A DNA stretch of 64,000 nt from Tricholoma matsutake (GCA_026075535.2 AP026548.1:6324001-6388000); one strand, 5' to 3'; shown: positions 10,764 through 22,677, counted from the stretch's first letter. Made by a program: numbers and translations. Notes: generated from the sequence alone by a model not told the origin.

Positions 10764-11426
10764 CGCTCCGAGGGGGGGACAGGCCACACATCCTGTAGCC
10801 CAGTGGGAGATGATTGAACCCGGGTCATAACACCCTAGAAGAGTGAGCACCGGAGGTAGAGAGTTGGTGGTGAGTAGCGGCCACCAGAGCGTCGACCTAG
10901 CTGTCAGGGGGCACCATCGCCCGGCCCCTTTTAACGATGGTGTATTCCAACAGGTAGTCAGTGTAGCATGTCTCTAGTAATAGAAACTCACAGAGCATGG
11001 AGGCTGGGAGCCTCCCAGACGGCCAGCAGTCCAGTAAGAACGTCCTTCCCCCTAAGCCAGACCTCCCCCAGCTAAACGAGTGCTTCTACCTGGGCGAGCA
11101 TTGAAGCAGGCATCCCACACCCGCTCTAAGCCCCCATAGGGACCCAGACTACTCTTTCATAGACATCACTCACCTAGCCAGGATCCTCGAAGCCAAGGGG
11201 AACGAGACAGATAGCAGTCACTGTTGGAAACAATGACCAAGACATCCCCGGAGATCGGATGGACGGATCTCTTAGCAAATCAGGCCAGGCCTGGAGACGC
11301 CGAGAGCGTTCGTGATGGCGAAATCCGATCGAAAATCGGACGAAAATTGAAGTGTCGACGTCGCATGCAACGTTGAGCAGAGGTGTTTACCACTATTTAT
11401 GGTGGTTGTAACAAGTCAAGGAGCGA
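10764..11426 (-). mobile_element. P3: 5' fragment of a B1 P element
   Basis: About 660 nt of P leader on the minus strand. The 5' end (near 11426) is joined to LINE A3 ORF2. The inner end (CGCTCCGAGG) abuts P2's poly(A). The rest of P3 is not found beyond P2, which implies deletion. Confidence 0.8.
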
Positions 11427-11499
11427 TGTATCCCCAATTGCGGTTAACATTCTGACTAAATACGCGTAGCTGCGGTGTAGATCTAAGTCTATCCCTCAT
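11427..11499 (-). pseudogene. LINE ORF2, first codons (A3)
   Basis: About 24 codons beginning MRDRLRSTPQ and reading SQNVN, ending where P3 inserted. ATG (11497-11499) follows the ORF1 TAA with no gap. Confidence 0.8.
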
Positions 11500-13422
11500 T
11501 TATGTTCGGCCACCGCGTCCTGCGGGAAGGTTAGTAAGAGGAGAGCGAGAGTTGCGTCTCGCACTCACCTCGTCATAGCGAGCTTTGATCCAGTCGCGGT
11601 CAAAGCGATGTCGCCAGAAGTTGCATCGACAATCGTCTGATGCATGATTCTTCCGGCAGTTTATGCACCTGGCCGGGTGAGGACATGCTGCCCCCTCTGG
11701 GGTAGCTGGGATGGGAGGGTTCGCTTTGGTGTTTCCCTTACAGCACACCGCTAGGGCACGATGGTGCTCCTTGCGGTGTGGGCCTGCACAGATCGGACAC
11801 TTCGACTGTGGAGCTCTGCATGCTGGGGTGGGATGGCCCCACTTCCAGCATCGTTGGCATAGCGGGAGACCAGGGTTTGCCCTGGCTGCCCTAACATAGG
11901 CGACATAGCGTCCGAATTGGACCCCACATCCGATAAGAGCTTTCGCTCGTGCGCCGCTGACCGAGTCAGCGATGTTGAGGTAAACGGTGCACGTGTCCAA
12001 CATTCTCGAATCCTGGACAACCCGTGGGGGGACTTGCAGAACGGTGAGGTCAGATATGCCTGACTTCCCCAGGTGAGCAATAACGACATCAGGCATAATG
12101 GCCTTGTCGTTCGCAATGTAGGGCACGTCTACCAACTTGAGGTAAGACGTGGACGTCGGTAACACTGCATCGATTTGGAGCGCGTAGGGGAAGGCCTTGT
12201 GGGCCGCCTCCTTGAAGCATCGTAGGTCCTCGTCCGAGGCCACTACGTCAGTTGACACTGAGAGGTTCCCGGCATGCATGGTAGCAGACTGTGCCACTAA
12301 CTTAGAGTGGTGTAGTCCTAAGGTCGTCCGGACATGGTCCAGGAAATCAGCAGGGTTTGTCCCCTCCTCAAGGGGGGGTCGAACGTGAATGAGAACCTGT
12401 CTTTGTGACGGTCTGTGGACGGTGGGCGAAGACTTTGCAGCCTTGGGCCTGGATGGGCCGACGTGCTGCTGGATGTCAGCTAGCTTGTCGGTTGGAAGCT
12501 CAGGGAAGGCCTTGGCTAGTCGCACAAGGCCGTCCATGGATGTGTTAGGTGCTCGCCCCCCAGGGAAGCGAGCGACCTGAGCAAATGTCCCCTTGCCCGA
12601 AGGCTTGGTCGACATGTTCACGGGGGGAGGAGGTCCTCTGCCCCATGACGAAGAGGTGCCCCCTGTTGGGGGTTTAGGAAGAGGTCGAGCCCCTCTCGGG
12701 CCTCGTGTCCTCGCAGATTTGTGAGGGGGGGGGCGTGGCCCATCCCATCCCTCCAGGTGCTCCGTCCTTGGGACGTCGTTGGGGTCGGTAGTCGCAGGAC
12801 GTTTGCCTGCACTGCCAGCCCTGTCAATGGCTCTTCGTAGGGTCGTGTTCCCCGAATCGCGGTGAAATCCAACTGTGGTCGCCGCGTACAGCACTGCCCC
12901 CAGTTGTTCTGCAATTTCCTGCCGTTGTTCAGCAGTAGGTTGTCGGGCTCCAGTCCTGTTTAGAACAGTGATGAATCCCTGAGCGTATTCCCCGAGGTCG
13001 TGGGCGAAGGTGACCGGACCGGCCCAATCGTCGTCCGCATTGCTTGCCATCACCGTGTCTTGAATCACGGGCTCGGGGTTGGGTGTCATGGCTTCGTCCC
13101 CCCACCTAGAGGCAGGAGTAGAAGGAGTGGTAGGAGGTGCAGGGGACACTGTGGCCCTCCTGGGAGATAATGTCGGCACGCTGAATCGCTGTGCGCGAGG
13201 TGTGATCGTTCCGGCCCCATACGGGGAGGGAGTTGGAGAGCTTCTTTGGGACCGATGAGGGCCCACGGAAGGTGCTATCTGTGAGGATCTGCGGCCCCCA
13301 GAGGGCTGCAGAGAATCAATGGGGTCGTCACCAGGAGTTCTGGGCATACCGGCTCTGGAAGGGTTCCCCTCGTCCATTGCTTCACCCGATCTCCCCCTTA
13401 TTCTAGATATCGAATCAGACAT
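11500..13422 (-). CDS. LINE ORF1, gag-like, intact (A3)
   Basis: The only undamaged, full-length ORF1 here: 640 codons from the ATG at 13422 to TAA at 11500-11502, the same length as A2's. Upstream in-frame sequence has no ATG inside the LINE. Features in order: a Ser/Pro/Thr-rich N-terminus, a DDDWAGPVTF acidic-aromatic patch, a helical AEQRQEIAEQLGAVLYAATT stretch, a basic linker (HKSARTRGPRGARPLPKPP), then a CCHC knuckle plus two Cys/His clusters. It keeps Arg (CGA) where A2 and A5 have TGA. The role inferred from the family is RNA binding and chaperone activity in the LINE RNP. It could act in trans for damaged copies. Confidence 0.85.
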   Translation of the reverse strand: MSDSISRIRGRSGEAMDEGNPSRAGMPRTPGDDPIDSLQPSGGRRSSQIAPSVGPHRSQRSSPTPSPYGAGTITPRAQRFSVPTLSPRRATVSPAPPTTPSTPASRWGDEAMTPNPEPVIQDTVMASNADDDWAGPVTFAHDLGEYAQGFITVLNRTGARQPTAEQRQEIAEQLGAVLYAATTVGFHRDSGNTTLRRAIDRAGSAGKRPATTDPNDVPRTEHLEGWDGPRPPPHKSARTRGPRGARPLPKPPTGGTSSSWGRGPPPPVNMSTKPSGKGTFAQVARFPGGRAPNTSMDGLVRLAKAFPELPTDKLADIQQHVGPSRPKAAKSSPTVHRPSQRQVLIHVRPPLEEGTNPADFLDHVRTTLGLHHSKLVAQSATMHAGNLSVSTDVVASDEDLRCFKEAAHKAFPYALQIDAVLPTSTSYLKLVDVPYIANDKAIMPDVVIAHLGKSGISDLTVLQVPPRVVQDSRMLDTCTVYLNIADSVSGARAKALIGCGVQFGRYVAYVRAARANPGLPLCQRCWKWGHPTPACRAPQSKCPICAGPHRKEHHRALAVCCKGNTKANPPIPATPEGAACPHPARCINCRKNHASDDCRCNFWRHRFDRDWIKARYDEVSARRNSRSPLTNLPAGRGGRT

Positions 13423-13549
13423 GCGCTGGTAAGACGCTATATAGACCGGATCGCTTGGATCGTAGACGGATTGAGCTACAGAGAGTGAAAACGGTGTCGA
13501 CGAAAATTTCGGTGGCTGTGCACGTCGCGGTAACAAGTCAAGAAGCGAT

Positions 13550-13843
13550 GGAGGGACCCAGACTACTCTTTCATAAACAACACTCACCTAGTCAGGATCC
13601 TCGAAGCCCAGGAGAACGAGACAGATAGCAGTCACTGTCAGAGACAATGACCGGGACATCCCTGGGGATCAGATGGACGGATCTCTTAGCAAATTAGGGC
13701 AGGCCTGGAGACGCCGACCGAGAGCGTTCGTGATGGTGAAATCCGATCGAAAATCAGACAAAGATTGAAGTGTCGACATCGTGTGCAACGTTGAGCAGAG
13801 GTGTTTACCACTATTTATGGTGGTTGTAACAAGTCAAGCAGCG
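13550..13843 (-). mobile_element. P4: 5' fragment of a P element
   Basis: The first ~295 nt of a P leader, 5' end near 13843. A3 interrupts it on the inner side at GTCCCTC. Its own insertion site is LINE A4. The 13-nt second hairpin arm pairs are kept despite base changes. Confidence 0.8.
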
Positions 13844-16628
13844 TGCGCACACGCAGCCTTCGAGCAAAACCAGTTTGGGGGTGTCGCCCAGCGTTCCACT
13901 GAGGATGCAGGAATTTACCTCACCCATCTTGTCAGAGCAGGATGGGCTAAAGGACTCAAAACCAGCATTGTCGCCTTTGACATCGCCCAATTCTTCCCCT
14001 CCTTGAACCACCAAGTTCTATTGGAGATCATCTCTCGGTCGGGATTCCCTGCGCAAGTAGTGAATTTCTTCCGTTCATATCTGGTTGGTCGCAAGACGAC
14101 CTACAAATGGAACGCTTTCTCATCTGGCTCCTTTGCAGCCGATGTGGGAGTGGGACAAGGATCTGCCTTGTCCCCTGTCTTATCAGCGCTATATCTGATG
14201 CCCATTATGAAACTCTTCAGAAGAAGCCAAATCGGCAGAGATGTCGATCTCATGTCCTATGTGAATGATGGTACCCTCATCGCCCGCTCCCCCCAGTTGG
14301 AGGATAACCTCCCCCTTCTTAAAAAAGTGTATGGCTGGATCTTCCAGGCATTCACCTCCCTTGGGCTTGTCCTTGAACATGACAAGTCTGAAATATTCCA
14401 CTTCTCAAGGGCAAGGAGATTCACTCCCTTACCAATTGACCTCGGCTTTGCCCCCTACACGGGCAATACCCCCCTCAAATGCAAGGTTACCTGGAGGTAC
14501 CTTGGATTTTTCTTCAACCGCAAACTCTCCTTCAAGGAGCACATGCAGTTCTACTCCACCAAAGCCCTTACCACTGCAAGGGCAATTGGAATGCTCAGCA
14601 ATTCTGTCAGAGGGCTAACCCCTATGCAGAAACACCTCTTGTACTGTTTGTGTGTCGTGCCTATCATGACATATGGGCTTAGACTGTGGCATTTCAAAGG
14701 CGCTCACGTCAAAGGTGTCATCAAAACGTTGGCCCAAGTGCAGTCGATTGCTGCTTGCTGGATCCTCGGTGCATTCAGAACCACCCCTATTGGTGGTCTG
14801 GAAAGTATCACAGGACTGCTGCCTATGCAGCTGTTACTGCGTCGTCTGGTCGACAGAGGGGTGTTCAGAACCCCCCTATTGGCTCCATCTCACCCCCTAA
14901 GAGTGATCTTAGGGCCTAATCATGTCAGCACTACCCACTCTCATGAGCTAGGACTCTGGGGAGGGAACGTGCTCGACACACTCACCCTACAGGGCCCATC
15001 TGTCACTTCGGCTGCAGCTCTGGCCCTTGTACCAGGCGATGAATTCGACCCCTTTTGGGAAGAAAGCACACCCGGAAATAGAGTGAAGGATTTATTCCCC
15101 ACCCGCTTCTCCTCTCATCGCCTCACCTCCGAGGAGGATGGAGCGAGGAATTCTTACAGGAGTGACCTCGACAAGGCCTGGGCATCTGCCCAGGTAGAGG
15201 ATGACACTCTCATCATTGCAGTGGACGCTTCAGTGCCCACAGATGCTAAATTCCAAGCTGTCGCCTGCGCTCTTGTCTTCGGACAGGGAGAACAGGTAGA
15301 TCGCGCTGTCTCAGCTTCTGGGAGGAGAACCCCCCCAGAGGTCAAACTGTTTGCTCTCCAACTAGGCATATCCACTGCGTGCAGCAGGGGATGCAAAAAG
15401 CTGGTGATATTCTTGGACTCTACCACGGGCATCGAGTCCCTTATAGATCCAAAACCATGCTCTGGGCAAATTTTTGCCCTGGACGCCTGTCGCTCTCTTT
15501 GCCCCTGGCTAGCTGGGGACAAGGAGAGAAATGTCACATTCTGGCACGTCCCCTCGAAATTTGAGTGGAACGTACACAAGATGGCTCACGATGTAGCTAC
15601 ATCTACCAAGATCTCCATGGGCAGACACCCGCGGACGTCTTATGGACTACCTTAAAAACCAGGTTGAAAAGGCCATTTGTAAGGATTGGCACACCCAGTT
15701 CTCAGATCCGGCATATTGTGGACAGCACTTCTACCAACTCAAAGGAGTAGGTGGAAAACCGGTACTACCCTCGACTCACAAAGGTGGGCCTTGGCTGAAA
15801 GTAATGGGAAACAACACTACGTTGACTTCTCGCTCAACTCATATGATCACTGGCCATGCTCCCATAGGGGAGTATTGTCAGCGTCTATCCCTCGACGGGG
15901 AATACCAGTGCTGGTGTCTTGGCCCTGAGATACAAACTCAAGACCATATACTATGCGTCTGCCACGCAGTGGACCGCAAAGAAACTCGTGCAAGCCCAGA
16001 CTCGGTCGAAGGCTTCCACGAATTCATGGACAATAACCCGGTCTTAGGGTCATTCAACTCACTTGCGTGGGATCCAGGATAGGTTGTGTGCGCAGGGCAT
16101 ATGACCCTCGTCTGGTTCTAGCTAGTGTTATCAGTATGTCGGGGTGGCTGTAGGGCGCCAGACGAGTCCGTTAATCCTCATAAAGGGGGCCCACCCATGT
16201 TCAGGAGCGACTGTCAGGGAGGGGGGACACGAAACTAGGTACTGGTTCGGGGAGGCGCCTGAGCGCTTTCAGATCCACTGTCGGTTGTGTGTTACGGCTT
16301 CGACACCGACTATGCCTTCCTTTCTGAGCTGAGAGGCTCACGTTGGGGCGGCAGCTTCCCCTAAATCTTGCACACATACCCGTAGGGATTCGGGGAACAT
16401 GACATCGTCAAGTCCAAGTTGTTGGTACGCCACCACTGGCAAGTCCATTTACTCGATAAAGGGGGCCCCCTTAGTGGTCATCGCAGCTATCCAGGTGGTT
16501 GGTGCGAAGATCAGCAGGAGGAGGACTTGGGCTGGGCGTAGTGTACTCTGTTTGTATGTCTCTACCGTGGACTGCGTTCAGGCATCGCGTTATAAATTTT
16601 TGACCCAAAAAAAAAAAAAAAAAAAAAA
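13844..16628 (+). mobile_element. LINE A4, 3' portion
   Basis: Family A LINE from mid RT to poly(A) (16607-16628). The left edge is the P4 insertion. The right edge abuts P5, the opposite strand of a P leader, so A4 probably inserted into P5. Confidence 0.88.
13846..16082 (+). pseudogene. LINE ORF2, RT to C-terminus (A4)
   Basis: Open from RT motif FGGVAQ through RNase H to about 15640, then a one-base insertion (TCTTATGGAC against TCTTTAGAC in A2) shifts frame. The C-terminal finger continues in another frame to 16082. The RT catalytic motif reads YVND instead of YVDD, which removes a metal-binding Asp and should abolish polymerase activity. RNase H acidic residues are visible. Confidence 0.88.
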
Positions 16629-17076
16629 GTAGTAGAAACTCACAAAGCATGGAGGCTGGAAGCCTCCCAGGCAACCAGCAGTCCAGTGAGAATGTCCCTC
16701 CTCCTAAGCCAGACCTCCCCCAACTAAACGAAGGCGACGACATGGGCGAGCGTTGAAGTAGGCATCCCACACCCACTCTGAGACCCCAAAGGGACCCAGA
16801 CTACTCTTTCATTGATAACACTCACCTAGCCAGGATCCTCGAAGCCCAGGAGAACGAGACAAATAGCAGACACTGTCAGAAACAGTGCCCGAGGCATCCA
16901 CAGAGATCAGATGGCCAGATCCCTTAGCAAATCAGGCTACGCCTGGAGACGCCGAGAGCGTTTGTGATGGTGAAATCCAATCGAAAATCAGACCGAAATT
17001 GCAGTCTCGACATTGCTACCAATGTCGAGCAGGAATGTTTACCACTGTTTATGGTGGTTGTAACAAGTCAAGGAGC
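16629..17076 (-). mobile_element. P5: 5' fragment of a P element
   Basis: About 450 nt of minus-strand P leader, 5' end near 17076. Hairpin 4 has CACTGT/ACAGTG arms, a compensated variant of CATTGT/ACAATG elsewhere. The left side abuts A4's poly(A). To the right, 17077-17091 is a 15-nt stretch that I cannot assign. Confidence 0.8.
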
Positions 17077-17091
17077 ATGATGGATCTACGA

Positions 17092-18262
17092 TTTTTTTTT
17101 GTTTTTTTTTGGATCAGAATTTATAACGCGGGGCTCGAACGCAGTCCACGGAGCAAGGTACAAACTTGGGTACTACTTTATCTACGCGTTCCCCTTGCCC
17201 ATCTCCCACTCAGGTCCCCGTTTTAGCCACCTTTAGGCGGGCAGTTCGACAGACGTTGGCCTCTCAGCCAGGAAAGGCAATAATCTGGAGGGGGTGCCCC
17301 CCCCTCCCGAAGTTAGCCATTAGGTCGCCCCCTGGAGCAAACGGTCCCCCAGCCACATGTCCGACCGAGGCCAGACCAGGCGCAGCAGTGTTAATTCACC
17401 GTAAATCCCCCCTTGCGGGAGGAATAACCGTCTGCGTTTTTCCAGCCAACGAGGATTGACCACCCCAGACGAGTGAGGTGGACCATCACCGTGTTGTGCA
17501 CGAGTGACAGTAACAAGGCGGGTGGTTGTTCACCTGGTTATTCACCGTGACCACTGTAAGTAGGGGGCTGAGACCCCCCTCGAGCAAATGCACCCATGTG
17601 CACGCACTCGATGACATCGTCCCCCCCGCAGTGGGGGGAAGGTATAGGGAAGCGACACCATGTCACCATCCCGATAGTGGCCACCAGTTACTTGGTGGCC
17701 GTGAACATAGAGGGGGATAGCCCCCTGTACTAGTTGCGGCGCTGCTGTCCACGAGGACCTCGAGGACAATGGCGCTGTGCTGGGGACGAGGGTTCCCCAG
17801 ATTGAGGCTCTGATTGAGCGGTGTGCACCGCCGCATAGGAAGCCCGGAAGGCTGCCGGAGACGTGAGGTCGAGGGGTGTCGGAACGGCTGCTAGTTCCGC
17901 CAACATCATCTCAGACAGTTGCCAGGTGGTCGTGAATAACTCCCAGGCCATTTGGCGCCATGCATTCCTCTCTGCAGGGGGAACGGCGGATGTACGGACG
18001 GTACCAATGAACATGGTCATCGCGTCGAGTTGGTGTAGCATGGCATGAGAGGTGGCTTCGATTTCCAGCCTCTCATTCACAGATAACGGCGCTTCGTCCT
18101 CCACCAGCTCAGGGATGGGGGGCAAAGGCGGTAATGGGGCAGGGGATGCCTCTGGATAGAAGAGCTCAGCAGTGCCGAGCTCCTGTGAATATATATCCTC
18201 CTTCGGGAGGCTACGAACCCAGCGCTTGTGTTCGACGTCGACACCAAGTGCCCATTGTACAT
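17092..18262 (-). mobile_element. P6: 3' part of a B1b P element
   Basis: Minus strand: T-run (interrupted poly(A)) at 17092-17110, 3' UTR, then the C-terminal part of the ORF. The leader and N-terminal codons are missing. At about 18262 it meets P7 head to head. Residues VQWALGVDVEHK identify subfamily B1b, as in P23. Confidence 0.8.
17730..18262 (-). pseudogene. P ORF C-terminal part (P6)
   Basis: About 175 codons from VQWALGVDVEHK through the Pro-rich segment and the helical core (NAWRQMAWELFTTTW) to a basic C-terminus. The start is lost at the junction with P7. Frame continuing upstream of 18262 is P7 leader read backwards. Confidence 0.75.
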
Positions 18263-20082
18263 GAAGCCTCCATGCTCTGTGAGTTTCTATTACTAGAGAC
18301 ATGCTACACTGACTACCTGTTGGAATACACCATCGTTAAAAGGGGCCGGGCAATGGTGCCCCCTGGCGGCTAGGTCGTCACCTTGGTGGCCGCCACTCTC
18401 CACCAACTCTCTACCTCCGGTGCTCACTCTTCTAGGGTGTTATGACCCGGGTTCAATCTTCTCCCACTAGGCAGCAGGATGTGCGGCTTGCTCGCCCCCT
18501 CGGAGCGTTCGGAGGCTGCATCGGGTGGACCCGGAATATAGATAAGGGACCAGTCATTATCGACTCCACGCTGCGTATTTTGATCCTTACCATCATCTAC
18601 TAGCACTAACACACACTCTCTCAATGCCCAAACGGCGAACCAGAGTCCAACCACCACATCGGGGTCTACGTGACCCCGTTCTGATCACGGGCGACATCTT
18701 TGATGATGATGTCCAAGACTACGACACCCGGTTCATGCAAGACGAATCGGAGGTAGCAGCTGCTTTCAGGGCAGCTAGAGATTTATGGGCCGGGGAAGAC
18801 CTCTCCGACCCTAACGATGATGACGACGACGAGGATTCTCTTGCTATGCAGGAGGCCCTCAATTACGCCGAGAGCAGCCCTAAGCTAGCCTCGAGGCAAA
18901 CGATCGACCGTGTGCTGTGGGCGCAGGACGTCCATATCGCACATAAACGTTGGACTCGCAGTCTCAAACGCGAGGACATGTATACACAGGAGCTCGGCAT
19001 GGCCGAGCTCTGCTATCCGGAGGCATCCCCTGCCTCGTTACCGCCTTTGCCCCCCATCCCTGAGTTGGTGGAGGACGAAGTGCCGCTATCTGTGAATGAG
19101 AGGTTGGAAATTGAAGCCACCTCTCATGCCATGCTACACCAACTTGACGCGATGACCATGTTCGTTGGTACCGTCCGTACGTCCGCCGTTCCCCCTGCAG
19201 AGAGGAACGCTTGGCGCCAAATGGCCTGGGAGTTATTCACGACCACTTGGCGACTGTCTGAGACGATGTCGGCGGAACTAGCAGCCGTTCCGACACCTCT
19301 CGATCTCACGTCTCCGGCAGCCTTCTGGGCTTCCTACGCGGCGATGCACACTGCTCAGTCAGAGCCTCAATCTGGGGAACCCTCGTCCCCAGCACGGCGC
19401 CGTCGTCCTCGAGGTCCTCGTGGACAGCAGCGCCGCAACTAGCACAGGGGCCTATCCCCTCTACACTCACGGCCATCAAGTACCAACTGGTGGCCATTAT
19501 TGGGATGGTGACATGGTGGCACCTCCCTATACCTTCCCCCCACTGCAGGGGGGATGATGTCATCGAGTGCATGCACATGTGTGCATTTGCTCGAGGGGGG
19601 CCTTGGCCCCCTACTTACGGCGGTCACGGTGAATAACCAGGTGAACAACCACCCGCCTTGTTACTGTCACTCGTGCACAACACGGTGATGGTCCACCTCA
19701 CTCGTCTGGGGTGGTCAATCCTCGTTGGCTGGAAAAATGCAAACGGTTATTCCTCCCGCAAGGGGGGATTTACGGTGAATTAACACTGCTGCGCCTGGTC
19801 TGGCCTCGGTCGGACATGTGGCTGGGGGACCGTTTGCTCCAGGGGGCGACCTAATGGCTAACTTCGGGAGGGGGGGGCGCCCCCTCCAGATTATTGCCTT
19901 TCCTGGCTGAGAGGCCAACGTCTGTGGAACTGCCCGCCTAAAGGTGGCTAAAACGGGGACCTGAGTGGGAGATGGGCGAGGGGAACGCGTAGATAAAGTA
20001 GTACCCAAGTTTGTACCTTGCTCCGCGGACTGCGTTCGAGCCCCGCGTTATAAATTCTGATCCAAAAAAAAAAAAAAAAAAA
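18263..20082 (+). mobile_element. P7: 5'-truncated B1 P element
   Basis: Starts about 450 nt into the leader at GCCTCCATGCTC. ORF at 18624-19442, poly(A) 20064-20082. The right flank is LINE A5 (minus) within RNase H-proximal ORF2. The left flank is P6, so no target duplication can be paired. Confidence 0.85.
18624..19442 (+). CDS. P ORF, 272 aa, intact (P7)
   Basis: Complete frame starting MPKRRTRVQPPHRG. It differs from P21 mainly in the N-terminal third, where it resembles B1b (IFDDDVQDYDTRF), and is B1-like after codon ~75. That suggests a B1b/B1 chimera. The acidic stretch has seven consecutive acidic residues interrupted once. Core and Arg-rich tail match P21. No catalytic motif is seen. 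Confidence 0.75.
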   Translation: MPKRRTRVQPPHRGLRDPVLITGDIFDDDVQDYDTRFMQDESEVAAAFRAARDLWAGEDLSDPNDDDDDEDSLAMQEALNYAESSPKLASRQTIDRVLWAQDVHIAHKRWTRSLKREDMYTQELGMAELCYPEASPASLPPLPPIPELVEDEVPLSVNERLEIEATSHAMLHQLDAMTMFVGTVRTSAVPPAERNAWRQMAWELFTTTWRLSETMSAELAAVPTPLDLTSPAAFWASYAAMHTAQSEPQSGEPSSPARRRRPRGPRGQQRRN

Positions 20083-22664
20083 TAGATCCTTCACTCTGTT
20101 TCCAGGTGTGTTTTCATCCCCAAAGGGGTCGAATTCATCACCTGGTACCAGGGCCAGCGCAGCCGCCGAGGTGACAGATGGTCCTTGTAGGTTGAGAGTG
20201 TCGAGCATGTTCCCTCCCCAGAGTCCTAGCTCATGAGAATGGGTAGTGCCGACCTGATTGGGCCCTAAGATCACTCTTAGGGGGTGTGAAGGGGCCAATA
20301 GAGGGGTTCTGAGCACCCCTCTGTCGGCCAAACGACGCAGTAACAGCTGCATAGGCAGCAGTCCAGCGATACTTTCCAGGCCCCCAATTGGGGTGGTTCT
20401 GAATGCACCGAGGATCCAACGAGCAGCAATGGACTGCACCTGGGCCAACATTTTGATGACACCTTTGACGCGAGCGCCCTTGAAGTGCCAGAGTCTAAGT
20501 CCGTATGTCATAATAGGTACGACACACGAACGATACAGGAGGCGTTTCTGCATGGGGGTTAGCCCTCTGACAGAGTTGCCAAGCATTCCCATTGCCCTGG
20601 CAGTGGTAAGGGCTTTGGTGGAGTAGAATCGCGTATGCTCTTTGAAGGAGAGCTTACGGTCGAAGAAAAATCCAAGGTACCTCCAGGTAACCTTGGGTTT
20701 GAGGGGAGTATTGCCCGTGTATGGGGCGAAGCCGAGATCGATGGGTAGGGGAGTGAATCTCCTCGCCCTTGAGAAATGAAATATTTCAGACTTGTCGTGT
20801 TCGAGGACAAGTCCGAGGGACGTGAACGCCTGGAATATCCAGCCATACGCTTTTTTAAGCAGGGGGAGGTTGTCCTCCAGCTGTGGAGAGCGGGTGATGA
20901 GCGTGCCATCGTCCACATACGACATGAGATCGACATCTCTGCCGACTTCGCTTCTTCTGAAGAGCTTCATGATGGGCGTCAGATATAACGCCGATAAGAC
21001 AGGGGACAAGGCAGACCCTTGGCCCACTCCCACATCGGCTGCAAAGGAGCCAGATGAGAAAGTGTTCCATTTGTAGGTCGTCTTGCGTCCGACTAGGTAT
21101 GAACAGAAGAAGTTTACTACTTGCGCAGGAAACCCCGACCGCGAGATGATCTCCAGCAGAACCTGGTGGTTCAAGGAGGGGAAGAATTGAGCGATGTCGA
21201 AAGCGACAACACTCGTTTTAAGTCCTTTGGCCCATCCTGCCCTGACAAGGTGGGTGAGGTAGATACCTGCATCCTCGGTGGAACACTGGGCGACACCCCC
21301 GAACTGGTTTTGCTCGAAGGCCTCATGTGTGACACCGTCGAATTGAAGTCGCCTTGACAACATCTTTTCGACTAATTTGCCCAGAGTATTCAGAAGCACA
21401 ATGGGCCTGAACGACTTAGGGGTAGAGTAGTTAGGCTTCCCTGGCTTCGGGATAATAACCGACAGGGACTCCTTAAAGTGATCTGGCCAGTGGCCAGCGG
21501 TGATGCATGCCTCAGCAATGCGGGTGATGAGCCCTGCCACTTCTGGGTTGCTACACCAGTGTTTTAGGTGCGACCACGTAACATGATCGGGACCTGGAGC
21601 AGAACGGGAAGAACACGCATTTAGCGCTTCTTTCATTTCCGTAATGGAGAACGGGATCCAGGCCCTTTTAGGCACTGGATCAAGTTCATCGAGGATGCTC
21701 AGATCGACTACTCGATCTGATGCCGCATTATAGGACCCATCAAGGGCAGCCCACAGAGAGTCCAGATCATTGCAAGGTTCTCCCCGATAGGAGATCGCCT
21801 CATACGACGGGAGGTTACGCTGACGAGTCCAGGACATCAGATCCCAGGGTCGTCTATTCATCGTAGCCACTTCTTGGATACGGTCATCAAAGAAGTCACA
21901 CTTTGCATGTCACATAACTTTCCTATAGAGCTTCCAGTCCCCCTCATCACGAGAGGCTCTGTAAGCGTCTAGGGCACCACTGCACTCGTCTGTCCACCAG
22001 CCCTTGGATGACTTGCCGAGGCGAGATTCCTTGGCATGGTTTTCCCATGCCGTGTTTAAAATCGTTGATATCGCTGAAACGACTTCATCGATTTCTGCCG
22101 AAGTATCTCCGTGCCAATTTAGCCACGGAGTTAAAGCGGAGGAGACAGCGTCCCGATAGGACGCTTCCTCCTCGGATCCTTTTTTGATGGACCACTTGGT
22201 GACCGGGACCAGAGATCCCGGGCCAGGTAGCACTAATGTCAGGGGGGCGTGGTCAGACGTCCCCCTGGCTTCAGGTACAATCTCGCAGTACAGTACAAAT
22301 CTAAGATCTGTAGGTACGAACATCAGGTCGATCACTGTGGGGTGAAGGCCCTGTTGTGGCGGAAAGTGGGTAGGGCCCTCCGCTACTGGTAGAGCTCTCG
22401 TCAGGCCTAGTGTCGTAGCCGTTTCCACCAAGTGGTCGGCATGGATTGAGTGCTCAGGCCCCTGGGGGTCCCAGGAGGCGTGTCTCACGTTAAAATCGCC
22501 ACACATAAAGTGTAGGCGTGGGATCATCATGATGTTCTCGAACAAGAGCGTGATGGCTGAGTGTTGGCTGTCCGAGTACACGTTAGCGAGTAGCATGACT
22601 TCCTCCCCTATTCCCAGTGAGAAGAGCAGGATGTCACGACTGTCGATCAGATCTCGTCTGAGAC
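20083..22664 (-). pseudogene. LINE ORF2, endonuclease to RT (A5)
   Basis: Continues from 24897 after P8. Shows CGDFN, SDHAPL, an intact YVDD in the RT and the RT-RNase H linker, ending at NRVKDLF where P7 interrupts. One TGA at 21910-21912 replaces a CGA codon (Arg in KVMRHAKRD). A2's 10-nt deletion is absent here, which supplies the reference for that lesion. Confidence 0.88.
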
Positions 22665-22677
22665 CTGGTCTTAGATT
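22665..22677. repeat. Target-site duplication of P8, left copy
   Basis: CTGGTCTTAGATT, repeated at 24897-24909. Confidence 0.9.

Larger units (their letters stand above)
11427..13549 (-). mobile_element. LINE A3, 5' portion
   Basis: Minus-strand family A LINE with an authentic 5' end near 13547-13549 (CGCTTCTTGACTTG), a complete ORF1 and the first codons of ORF2. P3 cuts it at 11427. At the 5' side it is inserted in a P leader (P4), same orientation. The distal target duplication is not available. Confidence 0.88.
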
